A stretch of 64,000 nucleotides of DNA, taken from Salvia splendens. Its lineage: Eukaryota > Streptophyta > Magnoliopsida > Lamiales > Lamiaceae. Of this stretch, positions 11,226 to 22,069 are shown piece by piece. The notes beneath the pieces were generated by a model. It saw only the letters and a program-made list of their open reading frames with translations. It ran no database searches and was not told the origin of the DNA. The stretch is from NCBI RefSeq assembly GCF_004379255.2, contig NC_056052.1:15718589-15782588 (forward strand), written 5' to 3'. The number at the start of each line of letters is the position of its first letter. Position 1 is the first letter of the stretch. The translations under genes were made by a program, and so were the position numbers.

Positions 11226-11948
11226 CTAACTGGTCAGTTGGTAGGGTTGGTCATCTTCTCTTCTGAATCCTCTTTGGTCAGGAGCCTTGTGCAGTTTTCT
11301 TCTTGAGTTCCTTTGTTGGTACACATCAGGGGTGCCACTCTTTTTCTTATGATTCTTGAAAGTCCCCTTGATTTTCCTCTTTTCCATGGGCCGCAGATGA
11401 TGGTTGCTGGGGACCTTGCTCCCGATCAGTTTGGGCACTTGTCCCAGCTTCTTGATCATAATGGCCGATAGGACCACCCTGGGCTTCTTCGTCTCCTTCT
11501 TTTGCTTTGCTGCCCCATAGCCTTTCCTCTTTCTTTCTTGGTTGCATTTTCTTTCTTTGTCTTGATTTTCCTGTAAGTCAGTTTCTGATATTGGTGTCTC
11601 TTTCTGGGCAGCAGGGATGGCAAGTGGATTGTCGATGTTGGCCTTCTGTACTGGCTGGGAGAAAGTTGCAGTCGGGTTCTCCCCAGGTTTTGTAGGAGAA
11701 CCCTCTTCCTGGATAGTAAGGGTCGATGACGGATGTCCAGCAACAGCAGGGGTCTCTGACTTGGTTGTATTATGTTTTGGATCCTCCCCAGGTTTTGTAG
11801 GAGGTCCACTATCTTCCTGGTCAGTATCAGTGTCCTTTCTCTTCTTTTTGTTGCAAGGAGTCTTGTCCTCCTCACTTGAGATCTCTACAAGATCATGAAC
11901 CTTGTTGGGCCCCTTCTTTTTCCCAATCCTACGAATAGGTGAGCCCAA
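11226..11948 (-). pseudogene. Element T: lysine/glutamate-rich C-terminal region of its ORF
   Basis: 240 codons in a different frame from the upstream gag piece, beginning at a non-ATG codon, so this is probably the frameshifted continuation of the gene ending at 11885. It contains a repeated PTKPGE(D/N)P motif and a basic ERKRKGYGAAKQKKETKKPR segment. The Athila-like ORF at 28260-29144 has a comparable order (PTKSGEE, then ERKRKGKAPVKRK), suggesting shared ancestry. The function is unknown. A nuclear or nucleic-acid-binding role for the basic part is inference. Confidence 0.5.
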
Positions 11949-13048
11949 GTGGCTCTAGCGAATCTTGACTTCCGACAAATAGTCTCTTCAATATCCTCTT
12001 CATCAGGTTCTTTGGTGGCTTCCCTTGAACTCTCTTCCAGACCCTGGTTGATTTGAGGTTCAGCAACTGGTTCAGTTTTATCAGGACCACTCCTCTTGAT
12101 CAGTATGTCCTCCATATCCTTCGTCTTGCTTGATTCCCCAAATGACTCATTCCCTTCAAGCTCCTTGTATGATGTTCTTGACCACAATGTCACCTTGCTA
12201 ACATTAGGCTTGTCATGTATGTGCACCATAACTGGGAGCCTTTCCGCATTCCCACAAATCTCGTTCATCGAACTGGCCAGGTAGGACAGTTGCTTATTCA
12301 ACATGTCCATATTTTCTTTATGCTCTTTCTGGGCGTTTTGCATGCCTTGCACCACTTCATTATTTGACTGAAATTCACTCATCATGGTTTGTTGGTAAGC
12401 AAGCATCTCTCCCATCATCTCTTCCATAGATCTTTCTGACTTGTTTTGGTGTGGGAAATGGTTAGGGTTTTGCTGATGGTGGGGATTATACTGGGTGTTA
12501 GGGTATGGGTGGTAGGAATAGTTTGGCTGATTTAGATGAGAGGGGTACTGGCCGAATTGGTTAGAGTTGTGGGATTGACTGTGATTGGGATTCAGGTGGT
12601 GTTGGTAGGGATATTGCTGGTGATGGGAGTTATACTGGCCGTTGGGATACGACTGGTAGTATGGATGGTTTTGGTTGTAGGGGTAGTTTAGCTGATTTCG
12701 GTATGAAGGGTACTGACTGAACTGGTTGGGGTAGTGATGCTGGTTAGGGTTAGAGTTTTGGTTTTGTGGGTTTTGGTTTTGGGGTTGTTGGTTCCTTCCT
12801 GACCAGTTAAACTGGTGGTCAGGGTTTGCTAGGCCACGGTTTGGGTTTTGGTTTGGATGGGAGTTATATTGGTTCTGACCTTGACCTTGGTTTTGATTCT
12901 GGTTCCCATCTCCCCAATGAAAGTTCAGGTGATCCCTCCATGGTGCATCCCGTTGCCTACCCTGGATCCAATTCCCACTTGAATTAAAGTAGCCGGCAGC
13001 ATTGACCTGCTCCATACTGGCCAAGTCGTTTGGCTGATCATAGGTCAA
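11885..13048 (-). pseudogene. Element T: gag C-terminal, Asn/Gln-rich region
   Basis: 387 codons opening with VNAAGYFNSSGNW and WRDHLNFHWGDGNQNQ. These resemble the conserved motif (roughly NPGWRNHPNFSW) that follows the capsid region in Athila/Tat gag. A low-complexity N/Q/H/Y/P-rich tract of about 150 residues follows, then a segment with a possible coiled coil (EEMMGEMLAYQQTMMSEF). The frame starts at TTG and overlaps the preceding TGA by 4 bp (TTGA), so it continues gag through a single frameshift. Whether that shift is a mutation or programmed cannot be told. Confidence 0.65.
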
Positions 13049-14133
13049 CCCTTGATTCCCTTGCTTTGCACCCTTGTAGCTCCAGTTGAGGAAGGTGGTG
13101 GAGTGTTTTTCTCAATTGCACTCAGAAGTGTCTTCTTCAACTCCTCCATCTTCAAATCCATCTTTTGTTCAAGCTTCTGCTCCTGATCAGTAAACGAGGC
13201 ACTTGCAACCCTTTCTTGGCTGTATCCATCCCTTGAATTGTCGTACTCCTTCTTTGCACTCAGTAGCTTCCCTAGGACCCTCTTCGCTTCGCTGACCCGT
13301 AGTTGCGTGAAGCTTCCTCCGGACGATGAGTTTACAAGATCCTTGGTTGCCTTGTTCATCCCCTCATAGAAGGTATGGTGTATCTCAATATCCGTCATGC
13401 GATGGTTCGGACATGCATCCAACAGACCCATGTATCTTGACCAGTACTGAGTAAGGGTCTCATCATAACTTTGTGTAACTCCTCGAATTTTTTCTCTTAG
13501 TGCGCTTGTCCTGGCCGCTGGGAATAACTGATCCAAGAACATCATCTTGAAGTCAGACCAGGTTCTGATACAATTTGGTGGCAGCCTCTTGAACCAAGTA
13601 TTCGCCTCCCCTTTAAGGGCAAGGGGAAGGGCCTTCAGTCTGTAATCATTTTCGCTCGACCCCGCTGGCCGCTTTTGAGCCTTGCAGATTTTGCAAAATT
13701 CATGCAAGAACTCGTATGGGTTGTCACAACTCCTCCCCAAGAACACAGGCAGGACGGCCATAATACGAGGCTTCACGTAGACTGCTTCTTGTCCTAGGGT
13801 CATGACGATTGCTTGCGGTGGTTCACCATCCAAGTGGGCGTACAATGAGCTTATCTCGGGATCATCTTCCTGGTCGTCAGCCATGTTGGCTTTCTCATCT
13901 TCAGCTGCGGATATTGATTCCGGTTCACTCTTGATGGCTGTGCCGCGATCCTCCTCATCGCTCGCATCCAAGTCAACAGGCAAGGCAGTGGTTAATTCTG
14001 AATGAGTGGTGACTGGATTCACCCCTTCTTTCTTTGACCAGTTGGACTCAGTTTCATTTAACTGCGGAACACAAAAAATAAAGAAAAGTTTATCTACAAT
14101 ATTTACACCAAAATTCTTAACAAAACTCCTCAT
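13045..14133 (-). CDS. Element T: retrotransposon gag (capsid) protein
   Basis: 362 codons from an ATG at 14133 to a TGA at 13045. The middle (about residues 110-270) is a retrotransposon gag domain: PYEFLHEFCKICKAQK, LKGEANTWFKRLPPNCI, TWSDFKMMFLDQLFP and TLTQYWSRYMGLLDACPNH. The acidic N-terminus (SDEEDRG) and C-terminal coiled-coil-like EQKLEQKMDLKMEELKK flank it. The protein would assemble the virus-like particle. A more usual gag start might be the internal Met of MADDQEDDPEIS, because the first 30 residues read through a sequence resembling a 3' splice site (TTTTTTGTGTTCCGCAG). Confidence 0.75.
   Translation of the reverse strand: MRSFVKNFGVNIVDKLFFIFCVPQLNETESNWSKKEGVNPVTTHSELTTALPVDLDASDEEDRGTAIKSEPESISAAEDEKANMADDQEDDPEISSLYAHLDGEPPQAIVMTLGQEAVYVKPRIMAVLPVFLGRSCDNPYEFLHEFCKICKAQKRPAGSSENDYRLKALPLALKGEANTWFKRLPPNCIRTWSDFKMMFLDQLFPAARTSALREKIRGVTQSYDETLTQYWSRYMGLLDACPNHRMTDIEIHHTFYEGMNKATKDLVNSSSGGSFTQLRVSEAKRVLGKLLSAKKEYDNSRDGYSQERVASASFTDQEQKLEQKMDLKMEELKKTLLSAIEKNTPPPSSTGATRVQSKGIKG
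14062..14083 (-). promoter_or_regulatory. Possible 3' splice site in the element T gag leader
   Basis: On the minus strand a pyrimidine-rich stretch runs into GTGTTCCGCAG just before codons for LNETESNW. Introns in the 5' region are known in Tat/Ogre-type elements. Here it is only a motif match. Confidence 0.3.
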
Positions 14134-14219
14134 AAACTAATAAACAAAAGAAAAGAAAAATAATTAACTATATGTACACCAAAGTGTCATGCAACAAATG
14201 TATGCAAAAACGCCATCCA

Positions 14220-14237
14220 TCCCCGGCAACGGCGCCA
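14220..14237 (-). other. Primer binding site of element T (tRNA-Asp type)
   Basis: TGGCGCCGTTGCCGGGGA on the minus strand, two bases inside the 5' LTR. This is the standard Asp-tRNA-complementary PBS of many Athila/Tat elements and fixes the element's orientation. Confidence 0.9.
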
Positions 14238-14239
14238 TT

Positions 14240-15819
14240 TGATAAGAGGGAAAAGATGAGACTATGACTCTGTGTGTGTGTGTCAGCTGGCCAGGAGGGT
14301 ACCTAGACCTAGCTGTGTTGTTGGGTCTGTGTCTATCTTCCCTATCAACAAAAAAATACCTCAACCCACTTCTACTGGCTAGTATAGTGGAGTAAGGGTC
14401 GAATCCCACAGAGATGGATGTAGGCGAGATACACTTGCGATGACATTCTGGGAGCGGTTGGTTAGCTACCACGCTTTTTTGGGGTTGAGTTTTACCTAGT
14501 CGGAAAATGAAATGGAACCTATACCCCTCCTGACCAGTAGGTCAGGGTGGGCTCTAAATGCTGCGTGCTAAGACAAATTAAAGTGCGTGTGTAAATTAGG
14601 GTACGAGTGTGTATGTGAGAAGCTACTAGACAAAACTTACTAAAAATGACTAGACAAAAGGTAAACAGAATCAAAGGAAATGCTGGCAGACTGCCTCCTG
14701 GGTGTGCAGAAAAGCTGAAAAAGTGCAAGTACAAAAGCAAAAAGCAACAAAAGCAACACAAGTGGTCCCATTCTTTGATTGTGACATTATCTTCTTCACC
14801 AAGCTAAACAACAAGATCTAAAAAACTCCATTGATGAATGATCAAGCTTGAAAATTCGTAAATGCAATATTTAACTTGAAATCGAGAACGAAAGCTAAGA
14901 AAACTGAGATCTACGCAAACTGGTCAGCGAGACAAGGTGACAGAAGCAAGCAGAAACGATTCCCATGCATTTTTTAGAAACTTAACTCGATTAAAACTTG
15001 TAAACACTACAAGAAAACCTAGATCTAACTAAGCAAAGCAGATTCAAGCACTTAAACCACGGAAATCAACGTAAAACTACCAGATCTAGCTACTTGGCAG
15101 AAAGAAATAATAAGCAAGCTGAAACACAAAATAAAACCACAATAAACTTCATTGCATTCAAGATTATCACCCAAAAGATATTCCAACTAAGTAGCTACTG
15201 GAATCCAAATCAAAGGCAATCAAAAACAAGTACTTAAACTAAGAAATCTTAAAAACAAAGCAAGTAAAAGATTGTTTGGCTCATCGGAAACTGAAACTGG
15301 AGGAATTTCTGGAACTACGGCGGCTGGAATGAATCAGGCATGATGCTCCTCGCCGGCAGGTGGCCGGAATCTTCAAGTCAGGATCCTGGATTTAGATGGA
15401 ACTAAGAGCTAGTGGAGCTATTCTCCTCAAAAGTGATGATAAGTCCTAAGTAAAGTGGTGTGTAGATTCCCCCTTTTCTTTATGTTCAGCTCCTATTTAT
15501 AGGGTGGCTTGCCCTAATTTCTAGGGCTTTCTCTTCATGTGGAATGACAATTTTGCCCTTCTTTAGATAGGTGATTATTCCAAGCAAGTCCTTCCTTCTC
15601 GTGTCCAGCTCTGTAGCATCCATCCTGACCAGTTTGCGTATTTTCTGCTCATACTGACCAGTTTGCACACTCTTCGCAGCTTTTTCACTCGAATTCCTTC
15701 TGAACCTTCCCTTCTGATTTAGTACTTCAACCTGCACACTTTAACAACTATTTTGCAGATATTATCCAATAAAGCACCTTATACTGACCAGTAACCAAGT
15801 CCTAGAATGCGACTTATCA
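14240..15819 (-). repeat. 5' LTR of element T
   Basis: 1580 bp, the same length as the 3' LTR. Differences noted by eye include positions matching 7888, 8143, 8788, 9284, 9340 and 9366. The TATA box is at 15493-15502. Confidence 0.9.
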
Positions 15820-16708
15820 CCTCCCCCAATTAGCTTTTTACTAATTAAATTGAACCCACAATTTAATATGAGCTTGTATTGGAATATTACAATCAGGCAC
15901 TAAAGAAGTAATATTGCACTGCCCATCCAAATCCGAAACTACAAGTATTACGGGTTTCCATTTGTTTGTCATTTATTTCCCGCGCTTAAGATAGAAACAT
16001 CCATTAATTAATCAATATCTGCTATGCACTTAATTAATTAACATATTATAAACTCCAAGAGTGGACTTAACAAGAAACACTTATTTGTTATCCATAGAGC
16101 AATCGAACTCCAACTAGCTAGGTTCCGAATAATAAAACCTTGTTTCGAGCTCCTCTTATGGATGTTATCCTAAGACACCAGGATCGTTGGGTTACGAAAA
16201 ACCTGCACCTATTGATAAGTAAAAGTAGTAGATAATCAATATCGTATGCTCAATGCAAACGTAGATTAATTAAGAAATTAATTATCAAGACATCGTCTTT
16301 TAGTAGATAGCATAAAGACTCGTCTTGGCGTTTTAGATCCAATTCAGTGCTATACCACACCAACGTCATCTTATTTCAATAAGACTTAGAAATAATCGGA
16401 CTGACATTGCAACCTTTCACGATAGGTAGTCTAAGCCCATCTAGGTTGTGAAATTCTTATATTTCTTTGTTCTAGAACTAACCGTGTTACCTTAAAATGG
16501 ACGACGCTCACAACCGGTCTACTAAAACAAAGACTTACACTTTGTTACGTTCGCTTATACATTTAAATATGCAATAAACATCCATTAAATGTAAAACATA
16601 ACAACATTATGATAAAAATAATCTGTTGCATTCATTGGAAAAAAATATATAGAGTTTTACAGTATTTAATCACTCGAAAGGTGATTTCTAGTATACAAAA
16701 CCCTAACA
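15820..16708 (-). repeat. 5' LTR of Copia-1, 5' portion, with TSD copy CCTCC at 15820-15824
   Basis: Continues the LTR interrupted at 7807 and ends (minus-strand start) with TGTTAGGG at 16708. Compared with the 3' LTR it has lost about 80 bp, corresponding to 1230-1310. Confidence 0.85.
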
Positions 16709-17828
16709 TGAAGTACATCACGGGAATAGGTTTTGATTGGCTATTGGAACTGCGCACGCCAAGAATGCCAATAGAATTAGCCCAGGAGTTCTTCACTTCG
16801 TTCCGTTTCACGTGCACGACTGATGTAGGGGCTTAATCTATCAGCTTCAGGATGTTCACTAGAGAAATAAGGATGAGCATCAGGGAGAGGTCGGTAAGAC
16901 TTGGCCGGCATACTGCGGACCAGGAAGTTGAATGGTTTGAGAGTGACATCGGTACTCCAAAAGAAATCCCTGATTTCAATGAGCAAGCCGCTTGGGAAGA
17001 AATGGTTCCACGGGGCACTAAAGCTTATCAACCAACAACATCCAGAGCTAATTGCATCAAATATCCCATCCTCTGTTTGGCCCAAGTCTTTGTGGGCGCA
17101 AATCTGTTGGCCGAAGCCAACACTGCCGCATCTGTCATAGAAGCAGAGTTATACTTTATGTGGTGTGTGATGAAAAAAATGAAGGTACACTTGGGATATT
17201 GGATCACTAGGACCTGTCAGTCGATCTCCAGTCACGCTTCCCACAACATGAATTGCTGCCATGTGCTAGGGGCTCTTTTCAAGAACTATGTGGATATGAC
17301 CATAGTAGAAAGGATACCTAAGTTGTCCTACTGTCCTAAACCAGAGCTGTTTGGGGTACAATTCTTCTCAAATGTAGGCATCCTGGTACCGAAAGGTGGC
17401 AGACTGCATTTCTATCAGGTGACTAAGCCAGGCTCACAGTCGGAGGAGGTTGTTAAGAAGAAAACTAAGAAGAAGTAGATGGAGGTGACTGTAGTTGAGA
17501 AGGAAAAGAAGACAGAGCCACAGAACGAAGCTACTGCACATGCGACGTCTCGATGCCTGCGGTGTCCCCTAGACATGCTAGTCTTGTGGAGCTTGTGGGA
17601 CACCTGGACGATTGGAGAGCCAGAATGGAAGGGCTGATTGGGAGAATAGCCCTGAATACTGAAAGGATAGCCCTGAGCTCCAAGGCCCAGACGCAGTTAC
17701 TAACAACCCAGACGGAGATACAAATGAAACATAATGAGGATGTTAGGACGGCACTCTACTCAGTAGGGGAGATGGTTGTTAGGTTTGGTATACTGAAAAG
17801 CATGTTTCCAGCAAGTTCGCTCGAATAG
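16709..17828 (+). pseudogene. Athila ORF1-like protein, conserved domain and C-part (copy A, right part)
   Basis: It begins with the second TGAAG target copy. The frame from 16711 gives GIGFDWLLELRTP, LAQEFFTSFRFTCTTD, then SISFRMFTREIRMSIRERSV, AEANTAASVIEAELYFMWCV and HLGYWITRTCQ, colinear with the better copy at 62786. Breaks are an in-frame TAA at 16834, a TAG at 17476 and a frameshift near 17545. The last piece (17553-17828, HLDDWRARMEGLIGRIA) looks like the C-terminal coiled region. The family matches Athila ORF1/plant transposon protein genes from memory of their motifs. The biochemical role is not established. Confidence 0.7.
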
Positions 17829-17833
17829 AATCT

Positions 17834-19300
17834 TGCTTGTATACGGAAAAACTCTACAATCCTCTTTTAACCCGATTCAGTATTATTCGAGCAATTTGCA
17901 CGAATAGGATCAGTATATTATTACATTGTGTTTACTTGTGCATTTATAAGATGTTTTATAAACATTTAAAAGCATAAGAAATAAACAAAGCCTAAGTCTT
18001 TTGCTTAGTAGACTGATTTTGGGCGTCGTCCACTTTAAGGTAACTATAATCGGTTCTATGCAATGCTTTGCAAAAGAAAAAGAAGAATTTTACAACCTAG
18101 ATAGACTTTGGCTACCTATCGCGAAAGGTTGCAATGTCAGTCCGATTATTTCTAAGCCTTATTGAAATAAGATGACGTTGGTGTGGTATAGCACCGAATG
18201 GATCTAACAGCAATACGTGTCTTTATGCTATCTACTGAAAGACTAGGTCTTGATAAATATCCATTTCTCAACCTACATACGTTAGCATTGAGCATACGGT
18301 ATTGATTATGCACTACTTTGACTTATCAAAAGGTGCAGGTTTTTCGCAACCCAAGAATCATTATATCTTGGGTAGTGGTGATTAATATCTTGCGGTGCTA
18401 GGATTGCTATTATGTTGAATCGTGCGCGAGCTGAGTCTCGTTTAATAATGTCCTCAAGAGGAGGTTGAACAAGGTTTTATTATTCGGAAACTGGAAAGTT
18501 GGAATATAATTATTCCATGAATAATAAATAAGTGTTTCTTGCTTAGTCTACTCTTGGAATTAGTAAGATGTTAATTAATTAAGTCCATAACAAACTTTAA
18601 TTAATTAATGGATATTTATATCTTAAGCGCGGGAAATAAATAATAAATAAAATGGAAACTCAGATTACTTGTAATTTCAAATTTGGATGGGGAGGTCAAT
18701 ATTACGTATGTAGTGGCTGCTCTTAATATTTCAATATAAGCTTGTATTAAATTGTGAGTTCAATTTAATTAGTAAAAAGCTAATTGGGGAGCCCATATCC
18801 AAAACCTTCCATAGATCCCTGACTGGGCCCAATATGTAACTATAATGAATAGGGGAATAAAGGAGACAGAAAAGACAATTAATTGTTTACAAAATTTTCG
18901 TCCACTCCTATATTCCATAGGGGACGATTTTTCTTCAGCTCCTCCTCCGTGAGGAATTTCTGTCTTCTTTATTCGAGTCCTAATGTTTCAATAAGATCAG
19001 CCCACACTGATTTCGGAATACAGTTCGGGACACCAGTTAGAAGATCCGTGGTGTAGTATTGAAGATGGAGAAGGCGCGAGCAATCGACGATTCATTGGAA
19101 AATCAAATCGGTAACTCTAAACCGTAGAATTCATGTTTTAGGGTTTATATTCTTTAAGCATGAATTATTTGCGTTCTAGCATGCAATTCTGTGTTAACAT
19201 GTGAATAGATTAAATCCATAATATGTCAAATAGATTCTACATCTGATTTATTTGTTTTGTACAAGTCTTCCGCTGTTCAAGGGGCTCTAAAACCCCAACA
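17834..19300 (+). repeat. LTR of array unit 1
   Basis: Begins TGCTTGTATACGG and ends CCCCAACA just before the PBS. The body (for example the GTTGCAATGTCAGTCCGATT region) matches the Copia-1 LTRs in the opposite orientation. No gene within. Confidence 0.85.
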
Positions 19301-19302
19301 AT

Positions 19303-19314
19303 TGGTATCAGAGC
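19303..19314 (+). other. Primer binding site, array unit 1
   Basis: TGGTATCAGAGC, complementary to the 3' end of initiator-Met tRNA, two bases after the LTR. Confidence 0.9.
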
Positions 19315-19953
19315 CAATTTTTGGCTTTGATTATGTGGATTAATTTCATGTTATGTGATTTGCTTGAATGATTTTATGCGTTTGTTTGTGTGTGGATTAT
19401 CCATATATGATTAAATGAAAAATTAATCGATATATACATGTTTAATATATGTAATCATAGCGCTGCACTTTTGGAGAAAATCAATGTATACGGGTTTTCT
19501 CCTAACATGTAATCATTATTCTTGCATATAATAATTACATAAATAATCATTGCCTTTACGTGAATTTACATTCCAAGTCGGCAATTCAAGAATTGCGCTG
19601 CGATACAGCGTTGATACAGCAGCGACGGCAGTTCTTGGCTGCCGGAGGCGTCAGACAGCAGCCGCTGAGACGAGCTACACCGTCACAGCAGCGTCGGCGG
19701 GTGCGGTAGCGACAGCAGCGACGACGATGTACCTGCAGTGACGGCTGCGTGAGACGGAAAGGGAGCAGCGACTGGGCTGGTGTGCTGGTCGAGACTGCTC
19801 ACCTGGTGGAGCGCAACGGCTGCAGAGTTCCGGGCAGCAGCAGAAATGGCACGGACAGCAGCGACAGTCCGTTTGTGACAGCGGCGGCGACCGGAGTTCA
19901 GGCTGCCCAAGCTTGAGGGTTGGGCTGTCTTGACAGGGCGCTGGCTTGTATCT
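19315..19953 (+). other. Leader of array unit 1
   Basis: Holds an AT-rich then a GC-rich segment. A 63-codon frame (19550-19741) recurs in units 2 and 3 but starts at TTG and is alanine-rich by composition. I see no gene. Confidence 0.6.
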
Positions 19954-21420
19954 TGCTTGTATACGGAAAAACTCTACAATCCACTTTTAACCCGATTCAG
20001 TATTATTCGAGCAATTTGCACGAATAGAATCAGTATATTATTACGTTGTGTTTACTTGTGCGTTTATAAGATGTTTTATAAACATTTAAATGCATAAGAA
20101 GTAAACAAAGCCTAAGTCTTTTGCTTAGTAGACTGATTTTGGGCGTCGTCCACTTTAAGGTAATTATAGTCGGTTCTATGCAATGGTTTGCAAAAGAAAA
20201 AGAAGAATTTTACAACCTAGATAGGCTTTGGCTATCTATCGCGAAAGGTTGCAATGTCAGTCCGATTATTTCTAAACTTTATTGAAATAAGATGACGTTG
20301 GTGTGGTATAGCACCGAATGGATCTAACAGCAAGACGTGTCTTTATGCTATCTACTGAAAGACTAGGTCTTAATAAATATCCATTTCTCAACCTACATAC
20401 GTTAGCATTGAGCATACGGTATTGATTATGCACTACTTTGACTTATCAAAAGGTGCAGGTTTTTCGCAACCCAAGAATCCTTATATCTTGGGTAGTGGTG
20501 ATTAATATCTTGCGGTGCTAGGATTGCTATTATGTTGAATCGTGCGCGAGCTGAGTCTCGTTTAATAATGCCCTCAAGAGGAGGTTGAACAATGTTTTAT
20601 TATTCGGAAACTGGAAAGTTGGAATTTAATTATTCCATGAATAATAAATAAGTGTTTCTTGCTTAGTCTACTCTTGGAATTAGTAAGATGTTAATTAATT
20701 AAGTCCATAACAAACTTTAATTAATTAATGGATATTTATATCTTAAGCGCGGGAAATAAATAATAAATAAAATGGAAACTCAGATTACTTGTAATTTCAA
20801 ATTTGGATGGGGAGGTCAATATTACGTATGTAGTGGCTGCTCTTAATATTTCAATATAAGCTTGTATTAAATTGTGAGTTCAATTTAATTAGTAAAAAGC
20901 TAATTGGGGAGCCCATATCCAAAACCTTCCATAGATCCCTGACTGGGCCCAATATGTAACTATAATGAATAGGGGAATAAAGGAGACAGAAAAGACAATT
21001 AATTGTTTACAAAATTTTCGTCCACTCCTATATTCCATAGGGGACGATTTTTCTTCAGCTCCTCCTCCGTGAGGAATTTCTGTCTTCTTTATTCGAGTCC
21101 TAATGTTTCAATAAGATCAGCCCACACTGATTTCGGAATACAGTTCGGGACACCAGTTAGAAGATCCGTGGTGTAGTATTGAAGATGGAGAAGGCGCGAG
21201 CAATCGACGATTCATTGGAAAATCAAATCGGTAACTCTAAACCGTAGAATTCATGTTTTAGGGTTTATATTCTTTAAGCATGAATTATTTGCGTTCTAGC
21301 ATGCAATTCTGTGTTAACATGTGAATAGATTAAATCCATAATATGTCAAATAGATTCTACATCTGATTTATTTGTTTTGTACAAGTCTTCCGCTGTTCAA
21401 GGGGCTCTAAAACCCCAACA
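19954..21420 (+). repeat. LTR of array unit 2
   Basis: 1467 bp, the same length as unit 1 and nearly identical to it. It follows the unit 1 leader directly. Confidence 0.85.
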
Positions 21421-21422
21421 AT

Positions 21423-21434
21423 TGGTATCAGAGC
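21423..21434 (+). other. Primer binding site, array unit 2
   Basis: TGGTATCAGAGC, intact. The leader that follows (21435-22069) repeats that of unit 1. Confidence 0.9.
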
Positions 21435-22069
21435 CAATTTTTGGCTTTGATTATGTGGATTAATTTCATGTTATGTGATTTGCTTGAATGATTTTATGCG
21501 TTTGTGTGTGGATTATCCATATATGATTAAATGAAAAATTAATCGATATATACATGTTTAATATATGTAATCATAGCGCTGCACTTTTGGAGAAAATCAA
21601 TGTATACGTGTTTTTTCCTAACATGTAATCATTATTCTTGCATATAATAATTACATAAATAATCATTGCCTTTACGTGAATTTACATTCCAAGTCGGCAA
21701 TTCAAGAATTGCGCTGCGATACAGCGTTGATACAGCAGCGACGGCAGTTCTTGGCTGCCGGAGGCGTCAGACAGCAGCCGCTGAGACGAGCTACACCGTC
21801 ACAGCAGCGTCGGCGGGTGCGGTAGCGACAGCAGCGACGACGATGTACCTGCAGTGACGGCTGCGTGAGACGGAAAGGGAGCAGCGACTAGGCTGGTGTG
21901 CTGGTCGAGACTGCTCACCTGGTGGAGCGCAACGGCTGCGGAGTTCCGGGCAGCAGCAGAAATGGCACGGACAGCAGCGACAGTCCGTCTGTGACAGCGG
22001 CGGCGACCGGAGTTCAGGCTGCCCAAGCTTGAGGGTTGGGCTGTCTTGACAGGGCGCTGGCTTGTATCT

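Larger units (their letters stand above)
7808..15819 (-). mobile_element. Element T: young non-autonomous Athila/Tat-like LTR retrotransposon
   Basis: A complete 8.0-kb element with two 1580-bp LTRs (TGATAAG...CTTATCA), TSD CCTCC, a tRNA-Asp-type PBS and a gag-like gene on the minus strand. I see about six differences between the LTRs, so insertion was recent. No protease, RT, RNase H or integrase motif can be found in the 4.85-kb interior. It was presumably mobilised by an autonomous relative. The tRNA-Asp PBS and TGATAAG ends are usual for the Athila/Tat branch of gypsy. The lineage assignment is inference. Confidence 0.85.
375..16708 (-). mobile_element. Copia-1: Ty1/copia LTR retrotransposon, decayed and carrying nested element T
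   Basis: The element reads on the minus strand: 5' LTR at 16708-7369 (split by element T at 7808-15819), leader at 7368-5872, gag-protease-integrase-RT-RNase H at 5871-1912, polypurine tract at 1848-1839 and 3' LTR at 1838-375. Integrase before reverse transcriptase is diagnostic of the copia superfamily. The 5-bp TSD is TGAAG. The LTRs have diverged by several indels and the polyprotein has many stops and frameshifts, so this is an old copy. Copia-2 and the LTR array at 17834 belong to the same or a closely related family. Confidence 0.85.

Noticed and set aside
19550..19741. 63-codon frame repeated in all three array units (19550, 21666, 23772)
   Set aside because: It begins at TTG, is alanine/threonine-rich because of CAGCGAC repeats, and its repetition follows from duplication of the whole unit. 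It is also altered by an insertion in unit 3.
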